A stretch of 64,000 bases of DNA from an uncultured Roseobacter sp. (GTDB lineage Bacteria > Pseudomonadota > Alphaproteobacteria > Rhodobacterales > Rhodobacteraceae): NCBI RefSeq assembly GCF_947495025.1, contig NZ_CANLXG010000001.1, positions 620,001 through 684,000 of the forward strand, read 5' to 3'. Below, piece by piece: positions 55,345 to 63,853 of this stretch. Numbering within the stretch: the stretch's first letter is position 1; each line of letters begins with the position of its first letter. A program made the translations under genes and the position numbers. The notes beneath the pieces were generated by a model that saw only the letters and a program-made list of their open reading frames with translations, had not been told where the DNA came from and made no database searches.

Positions 55345-55392
55345 CCCGGTGACACGGCAAATGCCGCGACACCGGTATCGTCACTTCACAGT

Positions 55393-56571
55393 TCAGGAGG
55401 TGGCGAATTTCAGCAGCTTGATCGCTGCAAAGTCGCTTACGTCACCGCCGACGCGTTTTGTTGCGTAGAACAGAACGTTGGGCTTGGCGCTGAACGGGTC
55501 GCGCAACACGCGCAGATCGGGACGTTCGGCGATGGTGTAACCTGCGTCAAAGTCACCAAAGGCAATTGCATCGGCACCGCTGGCGGCATCCGGCATGTCT
55601 TCGGCGATCAGTACAGGATACCCCATAAGACGCGCAGGTTCGCCTGCCGCGAGACCATCGGCCCAGAGGAAACGACCATCATTGTCCTTGAGCTTGCGGA
55701 TCAGGCCCGCTGTCTTGGAGTTCATGACAAAGGTTGCATTGGCGCGGTACTGCGCACCCAGCGCATAGACCAGATCAATCACCGAATCTGCTGTGACATC
55801 ACCGTCGATACCCGTCGGCACATAGCCGATGTTACCCCAGGTCCAGACATCATTGTCGACGTTTGTGTGGTTCAGGAAACCACGCGGTTTATCGACACCA
55901 TCCCCGTTCACGAATGCAGCGGCTTCTGCCCGCGCAAAACGGTCCGCGATGCGCTCAGCCAGCCAGCCTTCGATGTCGAATGCGCTGTCGTCCAGCAGGC
56001 GCTGGGATGTCTTGGGCAATGCACTCAGTTCGTGCAGCGGAATGACAATGCGGTCGATCTGCGGTGTGCCTGTCTCGGTCGTATCCGCAGTCTCGGTTGC
56101 CCAGCCCGCACCAAGATCGGTGTGGTCCACAAGAACGTCGTAGGATGTTGCCTCGACATTCACAACCGACGCCACAGAGCGGATCGAAGATGTCGACCGC
56201 AGTACCGAGTTGACCGCGTCAGAGGTCTGCGGATCCACCAGGTAACCACCGTCAGCGTTCAGCGCCGTGGACATGGATTTCACATCCATCTCCAGGCCGC
56301 GCAGACCGTCGTCGTCACCGGAGCGCAGGTAATCATTGAAAGCCTTCTGATGCGGTGCGCCGGCATCAACGGCACCTCCGAGAGGTGTGCGTTGGGGGAG
56401 GTTCGATTTACGGTCCAGCATGGTGAGTCGCTCTTCTGTTTGTTGCAGTTTCATGTCAATTTCGTTCTGGAAGTTCTTGAAATCAGTGACAAAGCCGGTC
56501 ACGGCCTGTCTGACGTCCTCGGCAGGGGACAAACCTGTCCCGCCTGCCGCCTTTGCTTCGGTCTTGCTCAT
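55393..56571 (-). CDS. GTA g5, HK97-type major capsid protein
   Basis: A 392-residue HK97-fold capsid protein. The N-terminal ~100 residues (TDFKNFQNEIDMKLQQTEER...) are the helical delta/scaffold domain removed by the g4 protease. The capsid core includes VDPQTSDAVNSVLRSTSSIR, DSAFDIEGWLAERIADRFAR, ANATFVMNSKTAGLIRKLKD and the C-terminal DPFSAKPNVLFYATKRVGGD. The start at 56571 (MSKTEAKAAG) has GAGGAAACTGCCA upstream. The frame is intact. Confidence 0.96.
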   Translation of the reverse strand: MSKTEAKAAGGTGLSPAEDVRQAVTGFVTDFKNFQNEIDMKLQQTEERLTMLDRKSNLPQRTPLGGAVDAGAPHQKAFNDYLRSGDDDGLRGLEMDVKSMSTALNADGGYLVDPQTSDAVNSVLRSTSSIRSVASVVNVEATSYDVLVDHTDLGAGWATETADTTETGTPQIDRIVIPLHELSALPKTSQRLLDDSAFDIEGWLAERIADRFARAEAAAFVNGDGVDKPRGFLNHTNVDNDVWTWGNIGYVPTGIDGDVTADSVIDLVYALGAQYRANATFVMNSKTAGLIRKLKDNDGRFLWADGLAAGEPARLMGYPVLIAEDMPDAASGADAIAFGDFDAGYTIAERPDLRVLRDPFSAKPNVLFYATKRVGGDVSDFAAIKLLKFATS

Positions 56572-56636
56572 TGGCAGTTTCCTCAATGTGGTGGTTGCGG
56601 CCGCACGTCCGGCGCGGCCGGTACAACAGGTGCGCG

Positions 56637-57194
56637 TCAGCGGCGCGCCAGATCAGCGCGCGCACCCGCAAAGGCGGCGGCCATGTCACGCAGGGTGTCC
56701 TCCAGACCGGAATCCTCCGATTTGGCGGCGACCCGCGCACTGGGCAGCATCGGAAAGGTCACCAGCGACACTTCCCAGAGCTCCAGTTCCGTCAGAAGGC
56801 GCTGGCCTTCCGTGTTCTTTGTGGCCTTGCGTGTGCGATAGCCGATGGACAGCCCGTCAATGGCACCCGCCCTGATCAGCGCTGCGGCCTCGCGACCCTT
56901 TTCGACGCTGTCCAGCAGTCGTCCGCTGACCCACAGGCCACGTGCGTCCTCGCGAACCTCGTCCCAGATCCCGATGGGCTGCGCGGGATCATGCTGCCAA
57001 AGCATCTTTACGGTCGCCCCGCGGGCGGACAGCGCCTCAAGCGATGCTTTGTATGCACCCGGCGCGACAACGTCGTTGCCCTGATCAACGGCGCCGAACA
57101 GACTGGCGTATCCGCTGATAATCCCGTCGTCCTCAACCGCGACGGCATCGCCGAAACGGGCAAATTTGTGCTCCAGCCCGGTATCATGTTCCAT
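56637..57194 (-). CDS. GTA g4, prohead protease
   Basis: A 185-residue HK97 family (S78-type) prohead protease that trims the capsid scaffold domain. Active residues are His68 in LWQHDPAQPIG and Ser116 in GLSIGYRT. GYASLFGAVDQGNDVVAPGA is the usual N-terminal motif. It lies just before the capsid gene. Confidence 0.95.
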   Translation of the reverse strand: MEHDTGLEHKFARFGDAVAVEDDGIISGYASLFGAVDQGNDVVAPGAYKASLEALSARGATVKMLWQHDPAQPIGIWDEVREDARGLWVSGRLLDSVEKGREAAALIRAGAIDGLSIGYRTRKATKNTEGQRLLTELELWEVSLVTFPMLPSARVAAKSEDSGLEDTLRDMAAAFAGARADLARR

Positions 57195-57239
57195 GGCGTT
57201 TCTCCTTGAATATCTGGTGTGACCTGCGACCGGTCGGCA

Positions 57240-57446
57240 TCATGGCGCGGCGGCCAGCAAAGACTGCAGACCCTGTCCCAGGATCATTGCGACGATGCCG
57301 TAAACCGTTAACCACAAACGCTTTTCCAACCGCTCCATCATCTCTTCGATCCGGTCGAGCCGGCGTGTCAGATTGGCGTGCTGGATCTCGGCCACCCGTT
57401 CATGGGCCTGCAGACGCAGCCCCGGCGCGCACTCGAATTTATCCAT
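57240..57446 (-). CDS. GTA g3.5, small head-associated membrane protein
   Basis: A 68-residue protein with an amphipathic helix (HANLTRRLDRIEEMMERLEK) and one C-terminal hydrophobic segment (LTVYGIVAMILGQGLQSLLA). It matches the GTA head formation protein that lies between portal and protease in RcGTA. It starts six bases after the portal stop codon. Confidence 0.88.
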   Translation of the reverse strand: MDKFECAPGLRLQAHERVAEIQHANLTRRLDRIEEMMERLEKRLWLTVYGIVAMILGQGLQSLLAAAP

Positions 57447-57452
57447 TGCCGG

Positions 57453-58631
57453 TCACTCCCCGGCCCCGAGCGCGGGCAGACCCAGCAGGGCACGTTTTTC
57501 GGCCTGTGTCAGAAAGTCTGCGCCGGCAACGCGGTTCCACTGAGCATCCCGCTCTGTGGCCAGGGCAGGTACCTGATCAAGATCAGGTTTGAGGGTCAGC
57601 GCCTCGCCGGAATATCCGGCAATCCAGTTGGCCAGCGCGGCTGTAACCCGTGTGGCCAGCGGCAGAACCGTCAGGCGATAAAACGCCCGGTGCGCTTCCT
57701 GATAGTTGGAATAGGTCGCGTCACCCTGAATGCCCAGCAGCATCGGCGGCACACCAAAGGCCAGCGCGATCTCACGCGCCGCGGCTTCCTTGGTTTTCTG
57801 GAATTCCATGTCTGAGGGCGAGAAACCCATGGGTTTCCAGTCCAGCCCGCCTTCCAGCAGCATCGGGCGTCCGGCGTTACGCGCGCCCTGATGATGGCTT
57901 TCCATCTCGGCCACCAGTCGTTCGTACTGATCGTTTGCCATACTGCCCTGCCCTTCGGCACCGCGATAAACAATGGCCCCCGACGGACGCGCGGCATTGT
58001 CCAGCAGCGCTTTGGACCAGCGGCTCGCTGAATTATGCACATCAACAGCCATGGCTGCGGCCTGCATCGGGCTGAAGCCGTAATGGTCGTCCTGCGGGTG
58101 AAAACTGCGGATGTGGCAGACAGGCTGCAGATCGCCGGACGCATCAAAACGGTGCTTGCGACCACCGACTGCGTATTCATAGGCAACAGGCCAGCCATCC
58201 GCGCCGGGTACTACGCTCATCCGGTCCGAGCGCAGCACGTGCAGCTCAACCGGTGTGCCAGCTGCACCCGCAACGGCCTCAACATATCCGTTCCCGGTCA
58301 GCAGCAGCTGCGCATAAAGCGCCTCCAGCAGTTCCGCGCGGCCCTGCATCGGATTGGGCTGCGACACCAGTGTCATCAGCGGATGTGTCTCATACCGCTG
58401 CTCACTGTCCTGCAGCACCAGCGGCAGGGCCGCGGCAGCTTCGGCGATCAGCTTGACAGACCGGAACCCTACCGGATTGCCCGAAAAGCCGGTCCGCGTC
58501 AGCGACACCGCATCTCTCGGGCTCCAGGCGACACGTCCCGACGACTGCCAGGACACGACAGGCCCGGTCGCGCTCGCCTTCTGTTCCGGCACATTCACCG
58601 GCGCCGCCTTTTTCAGAAAGTCAAAAACCAT
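57453..58631 (-). CDS. GTA g3, portal protein
   Basis: A 392-residue HK97-type portal through which DNA is packed into the GTA head. Conserved parts include NPVGFRSVKLIAEAAAALPL, MLVNG-type LLLTGNGYVEAVAGAAGTPV, NSASRWSKALLDNAARPSGA and REIALAFGVPPMLLGIQGDA, then YSNYQEAHRAFYRLTVLPL. Length equals that of RcGTA. It lies 118 bases after the terminase gene. Confidence 0.95.
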   Translation of the reverse strand: MVFDFLKKAAPVNVPEQKASATGPVVSWQSSGRVAWSPRDAVSLTRTGFSGNPVGFRSVKLIAEAAAALPLVLQDSEQRYETHPLMTLVSQPNPMQGRAELLEALYAQLLLTGNGYVEAVAGAAGTPVELHVLRSDRMSVVPGADGWPVAYEYAVGGRKHRFDASGDLQPVCHIRSFHPQDDHYGFSPMQAAAMAVDVHNSASRWSKALLDNAARPSGAIVYRGAEGQGSMANDQYERLVAEMESHHQGARNAGRPMLLEGGLDWKPMGFSPSDMEFQKTKEAAAREIALAFGVPPMLLGIQGDATYSNYQEAHRAFYRLTVLPLATRVTAALANWIAGYSGEALTLKPDLDQVPALATERDAQWNRVAGADFLTQAEKRALLGLPALGAGE

Positions 58632-58749
58632 AGTGTCGCTCCTCAGAATTGGACGCCGCGCGGTGACAAAGCCCGCGCAACACGGCAGCCGGCACCGGGC
58701 TCGCCGGTCCGTTGCCTCATTGTTCAGAAAATTTCAGGAAATCTGGTTA

Positions 58750-60120
58750 CTAGAGCGTACGCACCCTCGGCGCGCGCCATTTTGCAACCGGTTCGATCAT
58801 CAGCGCATGCAGCGCCCAGACCAGCGCATCTACCCTGTCAGGTGATCCGCGGCCCTCATATCCCTGTACCGTCATGCGGCACATCTGGTCTTCGAGCACC
58901 TCAAGACCCGGCATGTGCCGGACCCGGCCCTGTTCATAAAGCGCGGCAACCGGTTCGGCCCGGGCAGACTTGCCCCGGGTCGCATGAACGGCTGTATAGG
59001 GTACCAGCGGATCAACCTGCCGCAGCACCTCTTCCACCATCTGCCCGCCCTGATTGACTTCTGCCACCAGGCGGTCAGCCCCATAAAACTCCATCGCTTC
59101 TACAGCCGCACGGGCCCACCCGGCAGGGCTTGCGCCCGCAACCGTGCAATCGGCCAGAACAACGGCGCGCCATTCCTGTGGCGGCCCCTGCATGGTGACA
59201 CCGGCAACGATGATACCGCATTCATCAGACGACTTGCTGCCCGTAGTCGACGGATCAACCGCCACCACAATACGGTCCAGCGCCTGCGCGTCGCGCACCC
59301 GGCACGCCTCGATCCCTGCAGTGGTCCAGAGCGCACCTTCGGCGTCCTCAAGCAAAACACCGTCCAGCTCCTGCCGTCCCAGCCGGGTCCCGGCATAGCG
59401 GGTCCGGACTTCTTCCAGGAATGACGCCGCCAGATTGGCTGCATTGGCCTCTGTCGGCGCATGCGTCACAACGGTCGACGGCGCCTTCAGCAGTTCTTTC
59501 AGCACGCCAACGTTGCGCGGTGTTGTGGTGACACAGACCTGCGGCCTGTCACCAAGCCGCAGTGCAAACTGCAGCATATCCCATGTAGCCTCTGCTTTTT
59601 TCCATTTGGCCAGCTCGTCGACCCAGGCCGCATCAAACTGCGGCCCCCGCAGTCCCTCAGGGTCAAACGCCGAATGCACCGTGGCTATGGCGCCATTTGG
59701 CCAGACCAGGCGTTTGCGCCCGGCCTCCCAGACCGGCCTGCGGTCCGGCGGCGAACAGGCAAGTATCCCACTGTCGCCGAAAATCATCACTTCGCGCACC
59801 TGATCGACGGTTTCGCCCACCAGGGCCACCCGGCGCGCTCTGCCCTCGTCGAGCGGTCTTGCTCCCTCAACCTGTGACCGGACCCACTCTGCACCAGCGC
59901 GGGTCTTACCCGCACCACGCCCGCCCATGATCACCCAGGACCGCCAGTCGCCGCCGGGCGGCAACTGATGTGGCATGGCCCAGAACTCGAAAAGATAAGG
60001 GAGAGCCAGAAGCTCTCCCTCATTCAGTTCATTCAGGAAGCTCTCCTGCACGTCCCGTGCAGCGGAGCCGATCCAGCTTGCACCCGATATCAGCCCGTGC
60101 TTTTTCAAGGTCGAGGGCAT
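58750..60120 (-). CDS. GTA g2, terminase large subunit
   Basis: A 456-residue packaging motor with nuclease. Walker A is GGRGAGKT at residues 66-73. The Walker B region is FDAAWVDELAKWK. The RNase H-like nuclease domain has acidic residues in IVVAVDPSTTG, VAEVNQGGQM and DRVDALVWALHAL. In GTAs it packs headfuls of host DNA. ATG at 60120 (MPSTLKKHGL) is preferred over a TTG 15 codons earlier; either start leaves the N-terminal region overlapping the end of g1 in another frame. Confidence 0.95.
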   Translation of the reverse strand: MPSTLKKHGLISGASWIGSAARDVQESFLNELNEGELLALPYLFEFWAMPHQLPPGGDWRSWVIMGGRGAGKTRAGAEWVRSQVEGARPLDEGRARRVALVGETVDQVREVMIFGDSGILACSPPDRRPVWEAGRKRLVWPNGAIATVHSAFDPEGLRGPQFDAAWVDELAKWKKAEATWDMLQFALRLGDRPQVCVTTTPRNVGVLKELLKAPSTVVTHAPTEANAANLAASFLEEVRTRYAGTRLGRQELDGVLLEDAEGALWTTAGIEACRVRDAQALDRIVVAVDPSTTGSKSSDECGIIVAGVTMQGPPQEWRAVVLADCTVAGASPAGWARAAVEAMEFYGADRLVAEVNQGGQMVEEVLRQVDPLVPYTAVHATRGKSARAEPVAALYEQGRVRHMPGLEVLEDQMCRMTVQGYEGRGSPDRVDALVWALHALMIEPVAKWRAPRVRTL

Positions 60121-60373
60121 AGCCCCCCTGGGCGATACCGGCGGATTTGCTTCGGCATTCGACAAGTCGGTTCTCCACTTCCTGGCAGGTTCTCAGCAGC
60201 GACGTCGCTGACGCTACCGTTTTGCTGCCTTGTGTTGTCTGTACGGCCTCTCCTGCGCTGACCTTCTGTCTGAGGTCTTCAAGTTCTTTGCGCAGATCTT
60301 TTACGGATCCGATGACCGACTTCAGCAGGTCTTCGGAAAGTGCCGCTACGTGCTCCGGGGTGTATAGAGTCAT
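60029..60373 (-). CDS. GTA g1, small terminase-like protein
   Basis: A 114-residue helical protein, first gene of the GTA (MTLYTPEHVAALSEDLLKSV; GSVKDLRKELEDLRQKVSAG). It occupies the place of RcGTA g1, a small terminase that binds DNA for packaging. Its last ~30 codons overlap the start of g2 in a different frame. Codon use and the GAGAGG site before the ATG support it. The C-terminal part may be poorly conserved because of the overlap. Confidence 0.82.
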   Translation of the reverse strand: MTLYTPEHVAALSEDLLKSVIGSVKDLRKELEDLRQKVSAGEAVQTTQGSKTVASATSLLRTCQEVENRLVECRSKSAGIAQGGYALDLEKARADIGCKLDRLRCTGRAGELPE

Positions 60374-60409
60374 TCAGGTTCTACCTCTCATGCGCGTAGG
60401 TCTCCGCAC

Positions 60410-60456
60410 GAGAAAAACGAAAAAACGACCCGTCGGGATCACTCCCGGGGTCGTTT
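60410..60456 (-). terminator. Intrinsic terminator between GTA promoter and g1
   Basis: On the minus strand AAACGACC pairs with GGTCGTTT (60423-60430 with 60449-60456). An inner CGGG/CCCG stem caps it, and T6-CG-T5 follows. It lies 36 bases upstream of the g1 start, about 20 bases after the predicted transcript start. It either ends mltG transcription or attenuates the GTA operon. Confidence 0.78.
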
Positions 60457-60481
60457 GCCCATTTCTTCCAGCATGTCACAA

Positions 60482-60510
60482 GTTATACGCAGGACCGTGC
60501 GCAAAGTCAA
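60482..60510 (-). promoter_or_regulatory. Sigma70-like promoter for the GTA leader
   Basis: Reading leftward, a TTGACT -35 (60505-60510) and TATAAC -10 (60482-60487) are separated by exactly 17 bases, with expected start near 60475. Two further TTGAC copies lie just upstream (about 60520-60540). It is the best promoter match I see in the 268 bases between mltG and g1. Confidence 0.65.
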
Positions 60511-60537
60511 GAAAAATCACGTCAAGTCAAATGGTTG

Positions 60538-60547
60538 ACCGTACGGT
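60538..60547. promoter_or_regulatory. ACCGTACGGT palindrome upstream of the GTA promoter
   Basis: A perfect 10-bp palindrome about 30 bases upstream of the -35 box, flanked by GGTTG and GTTAACC. Its position suits an activator. In RcGTA the activator GafA acts at the GTA promoter, but no link to this motif is shown. Confidence 0.4.
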
Positions 60548-60641
60548 GCCGTTAACCTTTTGCGTCCGGCGCGGCGCCCGACAAGCGGAAACCTGATGTT
60601 TTACAGGTCTTTCGCCGCGCTCCCGGAACCGTGACCGGATA

Positions 60642-61808
60642 TCAGTTTCCGGTGGACTGCTCGCGCCGTTCCGCTTCGATTTTCCGCCACTCGGCGACGT
60701 TGCGGTTGTGCTCCTGCAGGGTCTCGGCAAAGGCATGTCCACCCGTCCCGTCCGCCACAAAGAAGATATAGGGCGTCTCCAGCGGGCGCGCTGCGGCCTC
60801 CAGGCTGGCAAGCCCGGGGTTGGCAATCGGCGTCGGTGGCAGGCCCTCGATCACATAGGTGTTCCAGGGGGTCGCCGCACGCAGTTCACTCTGGCGCAGT
60901 CCACGTCCGAGCACGCCCCGCCCTTCGGTCACGCCGTAAATCACGGTCGGGTCAGTCTGCAGACGCATCCCCCGGTTCAGCCGGTTCACGAAAACGCTGG
61001 CCACCTGGCCGCGTTCTTCCGCCACGCCGGTTTCTTTCTCGATGATAGAGGCCAGTACAAGCAGTTCTTCGGGTGTCTGAACCGGCAGATCCTCGGCGCG
61101 GGTTTCCCAGACTTCTGCGACCCGCGCAGCCTGGGCATCCGCCATCCGCGCCACGACCTCGCCGCGGGTATCGCCCGGGCGCACTTCATAGCTGTCGGGT
61201 GCAAGCGCTCCCTCAGGCGGCAGTTCGGCCACCTCGCCCTCCAGAACATCCATCGCCTTCAGGCTTTCAACAACCTGCCAGCTCGTGACACCCTCGGCCA
61301 GCGCGATCCGAAAGCGCGTCCCGGCGCTCCCCTTTCGGTCGACATAGACCTCTGGTGTCGCGTCTTCGGCCGGATTGAACGATGCCAGTTCCTCGAACCG
61401 TCCTGAGGTCGGGTTCAGCTCGCGCAGCTGCACATTCACGCGGTTCACACCCACGCGGTAAACCACCTCGGTCCCGCAGGTGCTGGCGCCTCCGCGCGTG
61501 ACCGTATCCACGATCTGGGACATCGATGCACCCGGTTCAACCAGATAGCTGCCCGCCTTGAGCAGGGACGACTTTTCCGCATAATCCGCGCCAATCCGGA
61601 ACAGCGTGGCAGAACTCACGGCTCCCTGATCCTCAAGCTGCTCACTCACGCGGCGCATGTTGGTCCCGCGATCCACCTGGACACAGACCGCCTCGGCCAG
61701 CGGACCCGCACCCTGATACTGGCGCTGCCCCCAGAGGATCACGCCACCCATCAGGAACAGCAGCACGATCAGCGCCGTCACCGCATTAGATGCGATATGT
61801 CGCCACAT
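60642..61808 (-). CDS. mltG: Endolytic transglycosylase MltG
   Basis: A 388-residue YceG/MltG enzyme that cuts nascent glycan strands and ends their elongation. It has one membrane anchor at residues 8-27 (NAVTALIVLLFLMGGVILWG), a LysM-like region (VEPGASMSQIVDTVTRGG) and the catalytic domain with Glu in VLASIIEKETGVAEE. NRGMRLQTDPTVIYGVTEG and YFFVADGTGGHAF-type IFFVADGTGGHAFAETLQEH match the family. Its start overlaps the fabF stop by one base. The fabF-mltG pair is widely conserved. A non-GTA gene, it borders the cluster. Confidence 0.94.
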   Translation of the reverse strand: MWRHIASNAVTALIVLLFLMGGVILWGQRQYQGAGPLAEAVCVQVDRGTNMRRVSEQLEDQGAVSSATLFRIGADYAEKSSLLKAGSYLVEPGASMSQIVDTVTRGGASTCGTEVVYRVGVNRVNVQLRELNPTSGRFEELASFNPAEDATPEVYVDRKGSAGTRFRIALAEGVTSWQVVESLKAMDVLEGEVAELPPEGALAPDSYEVRPGDTRGEVVARMADAQAARVAEVWETRAEDLPVQTPEELLVLASIIEKETGVAEERGQVASVFVNRLNRGMRLQTDPTVIYGVTEGRGVLGRGLRQSELRAATPWNTYVIEGLPPTPIANPGLASLEAAARPLETPYIFFVADGTGGHAFAETLQEHNRNVAEWRKIEAERREQSTGN

Positions 61809-63067
61809 CAGCCGACTTTCCCGAAGACAACGCTGGCATTGGTACCACCAAACCCAAAGGAATTGGACAGCGCCACGTTGATCTCGCGTTCGCGTTTAGC
61901 GTTGGGCGCCAGATCAATCGGTGTCTCAACCGCCGGATTGTCCAGGTTGATCGTGGGCGGTGCCACCTGATCCCGGATCGCCAGGATCGAGAAAATCGCC
62001 TCGATCGCACCCGCCGCACCCAGCAGGTGGCCAGTGGCGGATTTGGTCGACGACATGGTCACATTGCCCGCGTGATCGCCCATCAGGCGCTCAACGGCAC
62101 CCAGCTCGATGGTGTCGGCCATGGTAGATGTGCCATGAGCGTTGATGTAGTGCACGTCAGAAGGTTCAACACCGGCGTTGCGCAACGCATTGCGCATGGA
62201 ACGCTCGCCACCTTCACCGTCCTCAGAGGGGGCGGTGATATGATAGGCATCACCCGACAGGCCATATCCCAGCACTTCGGCATAGATTTTCGCACCGCGC
62301 GCCTTGGCGTGTTCGTATTCTTCCAGAACCACAATGCCCGCGCCCTCGCCCATGACAAAACCGTCGCGGTCTGCGTCATAGGGGCGGCTGGCTTTCTGCG
62401 GATCATCGCCGCGTTTCGTGCTCAGCGCCTTACATGCGTTGAACCCGGCAATCCCAATCTCGCAGATCGCGGCTTCGGCACCACCTGCGATCATCACATC
62501 CGCATCACCGTGCTGGATCAGACGCGAGGCATCCCCGATGGCATGTGCACCGGTCGAACAGGCCGTGACCACCGAATGGTTCGGCCCTTTGAAACCGTAC
62601 CGGATCGACACCTGACCCGAGATCAGGTTGATCAGTGCGCCGGGCACAAAGAACGGCGAGACGCGGCGCGGTCCCTTCTCATGCATCATGACGGCTGTGT
62701 TCGCGATAGAGTTCAGACCACCGATACCCGAGCCGATCAGAACACCAGTGCGCTCAAGGCTCTCTTTGTCCTCCGGCGTCCAGCCCGCGTCCTCAACAGC
62801 CTGCTGTGCTGCGGCCATGCCAAACAGAATAAAGGTGTCGACCTTTCGCTGTTCCTTGGGCTCCATGTACCTGCTGGCATCAAACGTGCCGTCCGAACCA
62901 TCACCCAGTGGCACCTCGCAGGCATATTGCGTGACCAGCCTGCTGGCATCAAAGCCTGTGATCGGCCCGGCGCCGGACTGGCCGTCCAGAATACGCGACC
63001 AGCTTGCCTCGACGCCATCCGCCAACGGTGTGACCAGGCCCAGACCTGTAATAACTACTCTGCGCAT
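61808..63067 (-). CDS. fabF: Beta-ketoacyl-ACP synthase II
   Basis: A 419-residue condensing enzyme of fatty acid elongation. Catalytic Cys170 is in SVVTACSTGAHAIGDA. The two histidines are in INAHGTSTMAD and KSATGHLLGAAGAIE. Two ATGs stand at 63070 and 63067; the second has better distance (seven bases) from AAGGGGG. It is followed directly by mltG, with a one-base overlap. Confidence 0.97.
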   Translation of the reverse strand: MRRVVITGLGLVTPLADGVEASWSRILDGQSGAGPITGFDASRLVTQYACEVPLGDGSDGTFDASRYMEPKEQRKVDTFILFGMAAAQQAVEDAGWTPEDKESLERTGVLIGSGIGGLNSIANTAVMMHEKGPRRVSPFFVPGALINLISGQVSIRYGFKGPNHSVVTACSTGAHAIGDASRLIQHGDADVMIAGGAEAAICEIGIAGFNACKALSTKRGDDPQKASRPYDADRDGFVMGEGAGIVVLEEYEHAKARGAKIYAEVLGYGLSGDAYHITAPSEDGEGGERSMRNALRNAGVEPSDVHYINAHGTSTMADTIELGAVERLMGDHAGNVTMSSTKSATGHLLGAAGAIEAIFSILAIRDQVAPPTINLDNPAVETPIDLAPNAKREREINVALSNSFGFGGTNASVVFGKVG

Positions 63068-63155
63068 CATTTTGCCCCCTTCAATTTGGTGCTCCCCATA
63101 CAGTGAGGAGGCTCTCCTGTGCAAGTCCCGGCGCACGCTGCCCTGCAGCGACCCG

Positions 63156-63689
63156 CTATTGCGGCGGCCCCTTGCGCACCAGCAGTGTCACAGGGTCGCC
63201 ATCCAGTTCCGCGTCACGCATGTGCTGGTATCCCATCGCCTCGGCAATCCGGAACGAAGCAGTATTTTCGGGCGTAATCATACAGACCAGCTGACCGGTA
63301 ATGACCCTGTCAAACCAGTCATGCGCCGCGCGCACGGCCTCCATACCATAGCCCTGACCATGTGCGTCAGGTGTCAGCACCCAGCCTGCTTCGGGGAAAC
63401 TGTCGAAATCCTCGCCCAGATCGCGTTTGGCATAAAAGAAACCGGCCTGACCGGACATATCGGGCGCACGGTGCCGGTGGATGGCCCATTGCCCGAAACC
63501 GGTAATCTGCCAGTGCCCTGCATTGCGCAGAAACGCCGCCCAGGCCTTGCTGCGGGGCCAGGGCGCACCGCCGATAAATTCGACCACCTCCGGCATGGAC
63601 CAGATCTCTGCAAACCGGCTGAAATCCTCCGCGCGCATACCGCGCAGGGTCAGCCGTTGCGTATTAATGGTCGGAATCGTACGCGACAT
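63156..63689 (-). CDS. GNAT family N-acetyltransferase (RimJ/RimL-like)
   Basis: A 177-residue acetyltransferase of the RimJ/RimL type (INTQRLTLRGMRAEDFSRFA; EAGWVLTPDAHGQGYGMEAV with the acetyl-CoA loop HGQGYG; ITPENTASFRIAEAMGYQHM). The acceptor is unknown. It stands between acpP and fabF, which are usually adjacent, in the same direction and after a terminator. ATG at 63689 is used. Confidence 0.92.
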   Translation of the reverse strand: MSRTIPTINTQRLTLRGMRAEDFSRFAEIWSMPEVVEFIGGAPWPRSKAWAAFLRNAGHWQITGFGQWAIHRHRAPDMSGQAGFFYAKRDLGEDFDSFPEAGWVLTPDAHGQGYGMEAVRAAHDWFDRVITGQLVCMITPENTASFRIAEAMGYQHMRDAELDGDPVTLLVRKGPPQ

Positions 63690-63785
63690 GTCCTGAGCCT
63701 CAAAATCACCGGAGCTTTTCGCCCTCTGGTGCAAATGATGGCGCAGGACGGTGACATGTTTCAAGCCCTGGCGGACCACGCACAT

Positions 63786-63823
63786 GAAAAAGGCGCCTCT
63801 CCGCGGGGAAAGGCGCCTTTTCA
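63786..63823. terminator. Terminator after acpP
   Basis: AAAGGCGCC and GGCGCCTTT pair around a GC-rich loop and are flanked by A and T runs, so it can work on either strand. It separates the acpP message from the GNAT-fabF-mltG genes. Confidence 0.8.
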
Positions 63824-63853
63824 GCTCACAGACCGGGCAGGCCCGGCCCGGGC

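Noticed and set aside
46342..60373. Reading the phage-like block as an ordinary prophage
   Set aside because: There is no integrase, repressor, replication or lysis gene, and I saw no attachment-site repeats. Gene order and sizes are those of RcGTA, and it has the expected neighbour cysE.
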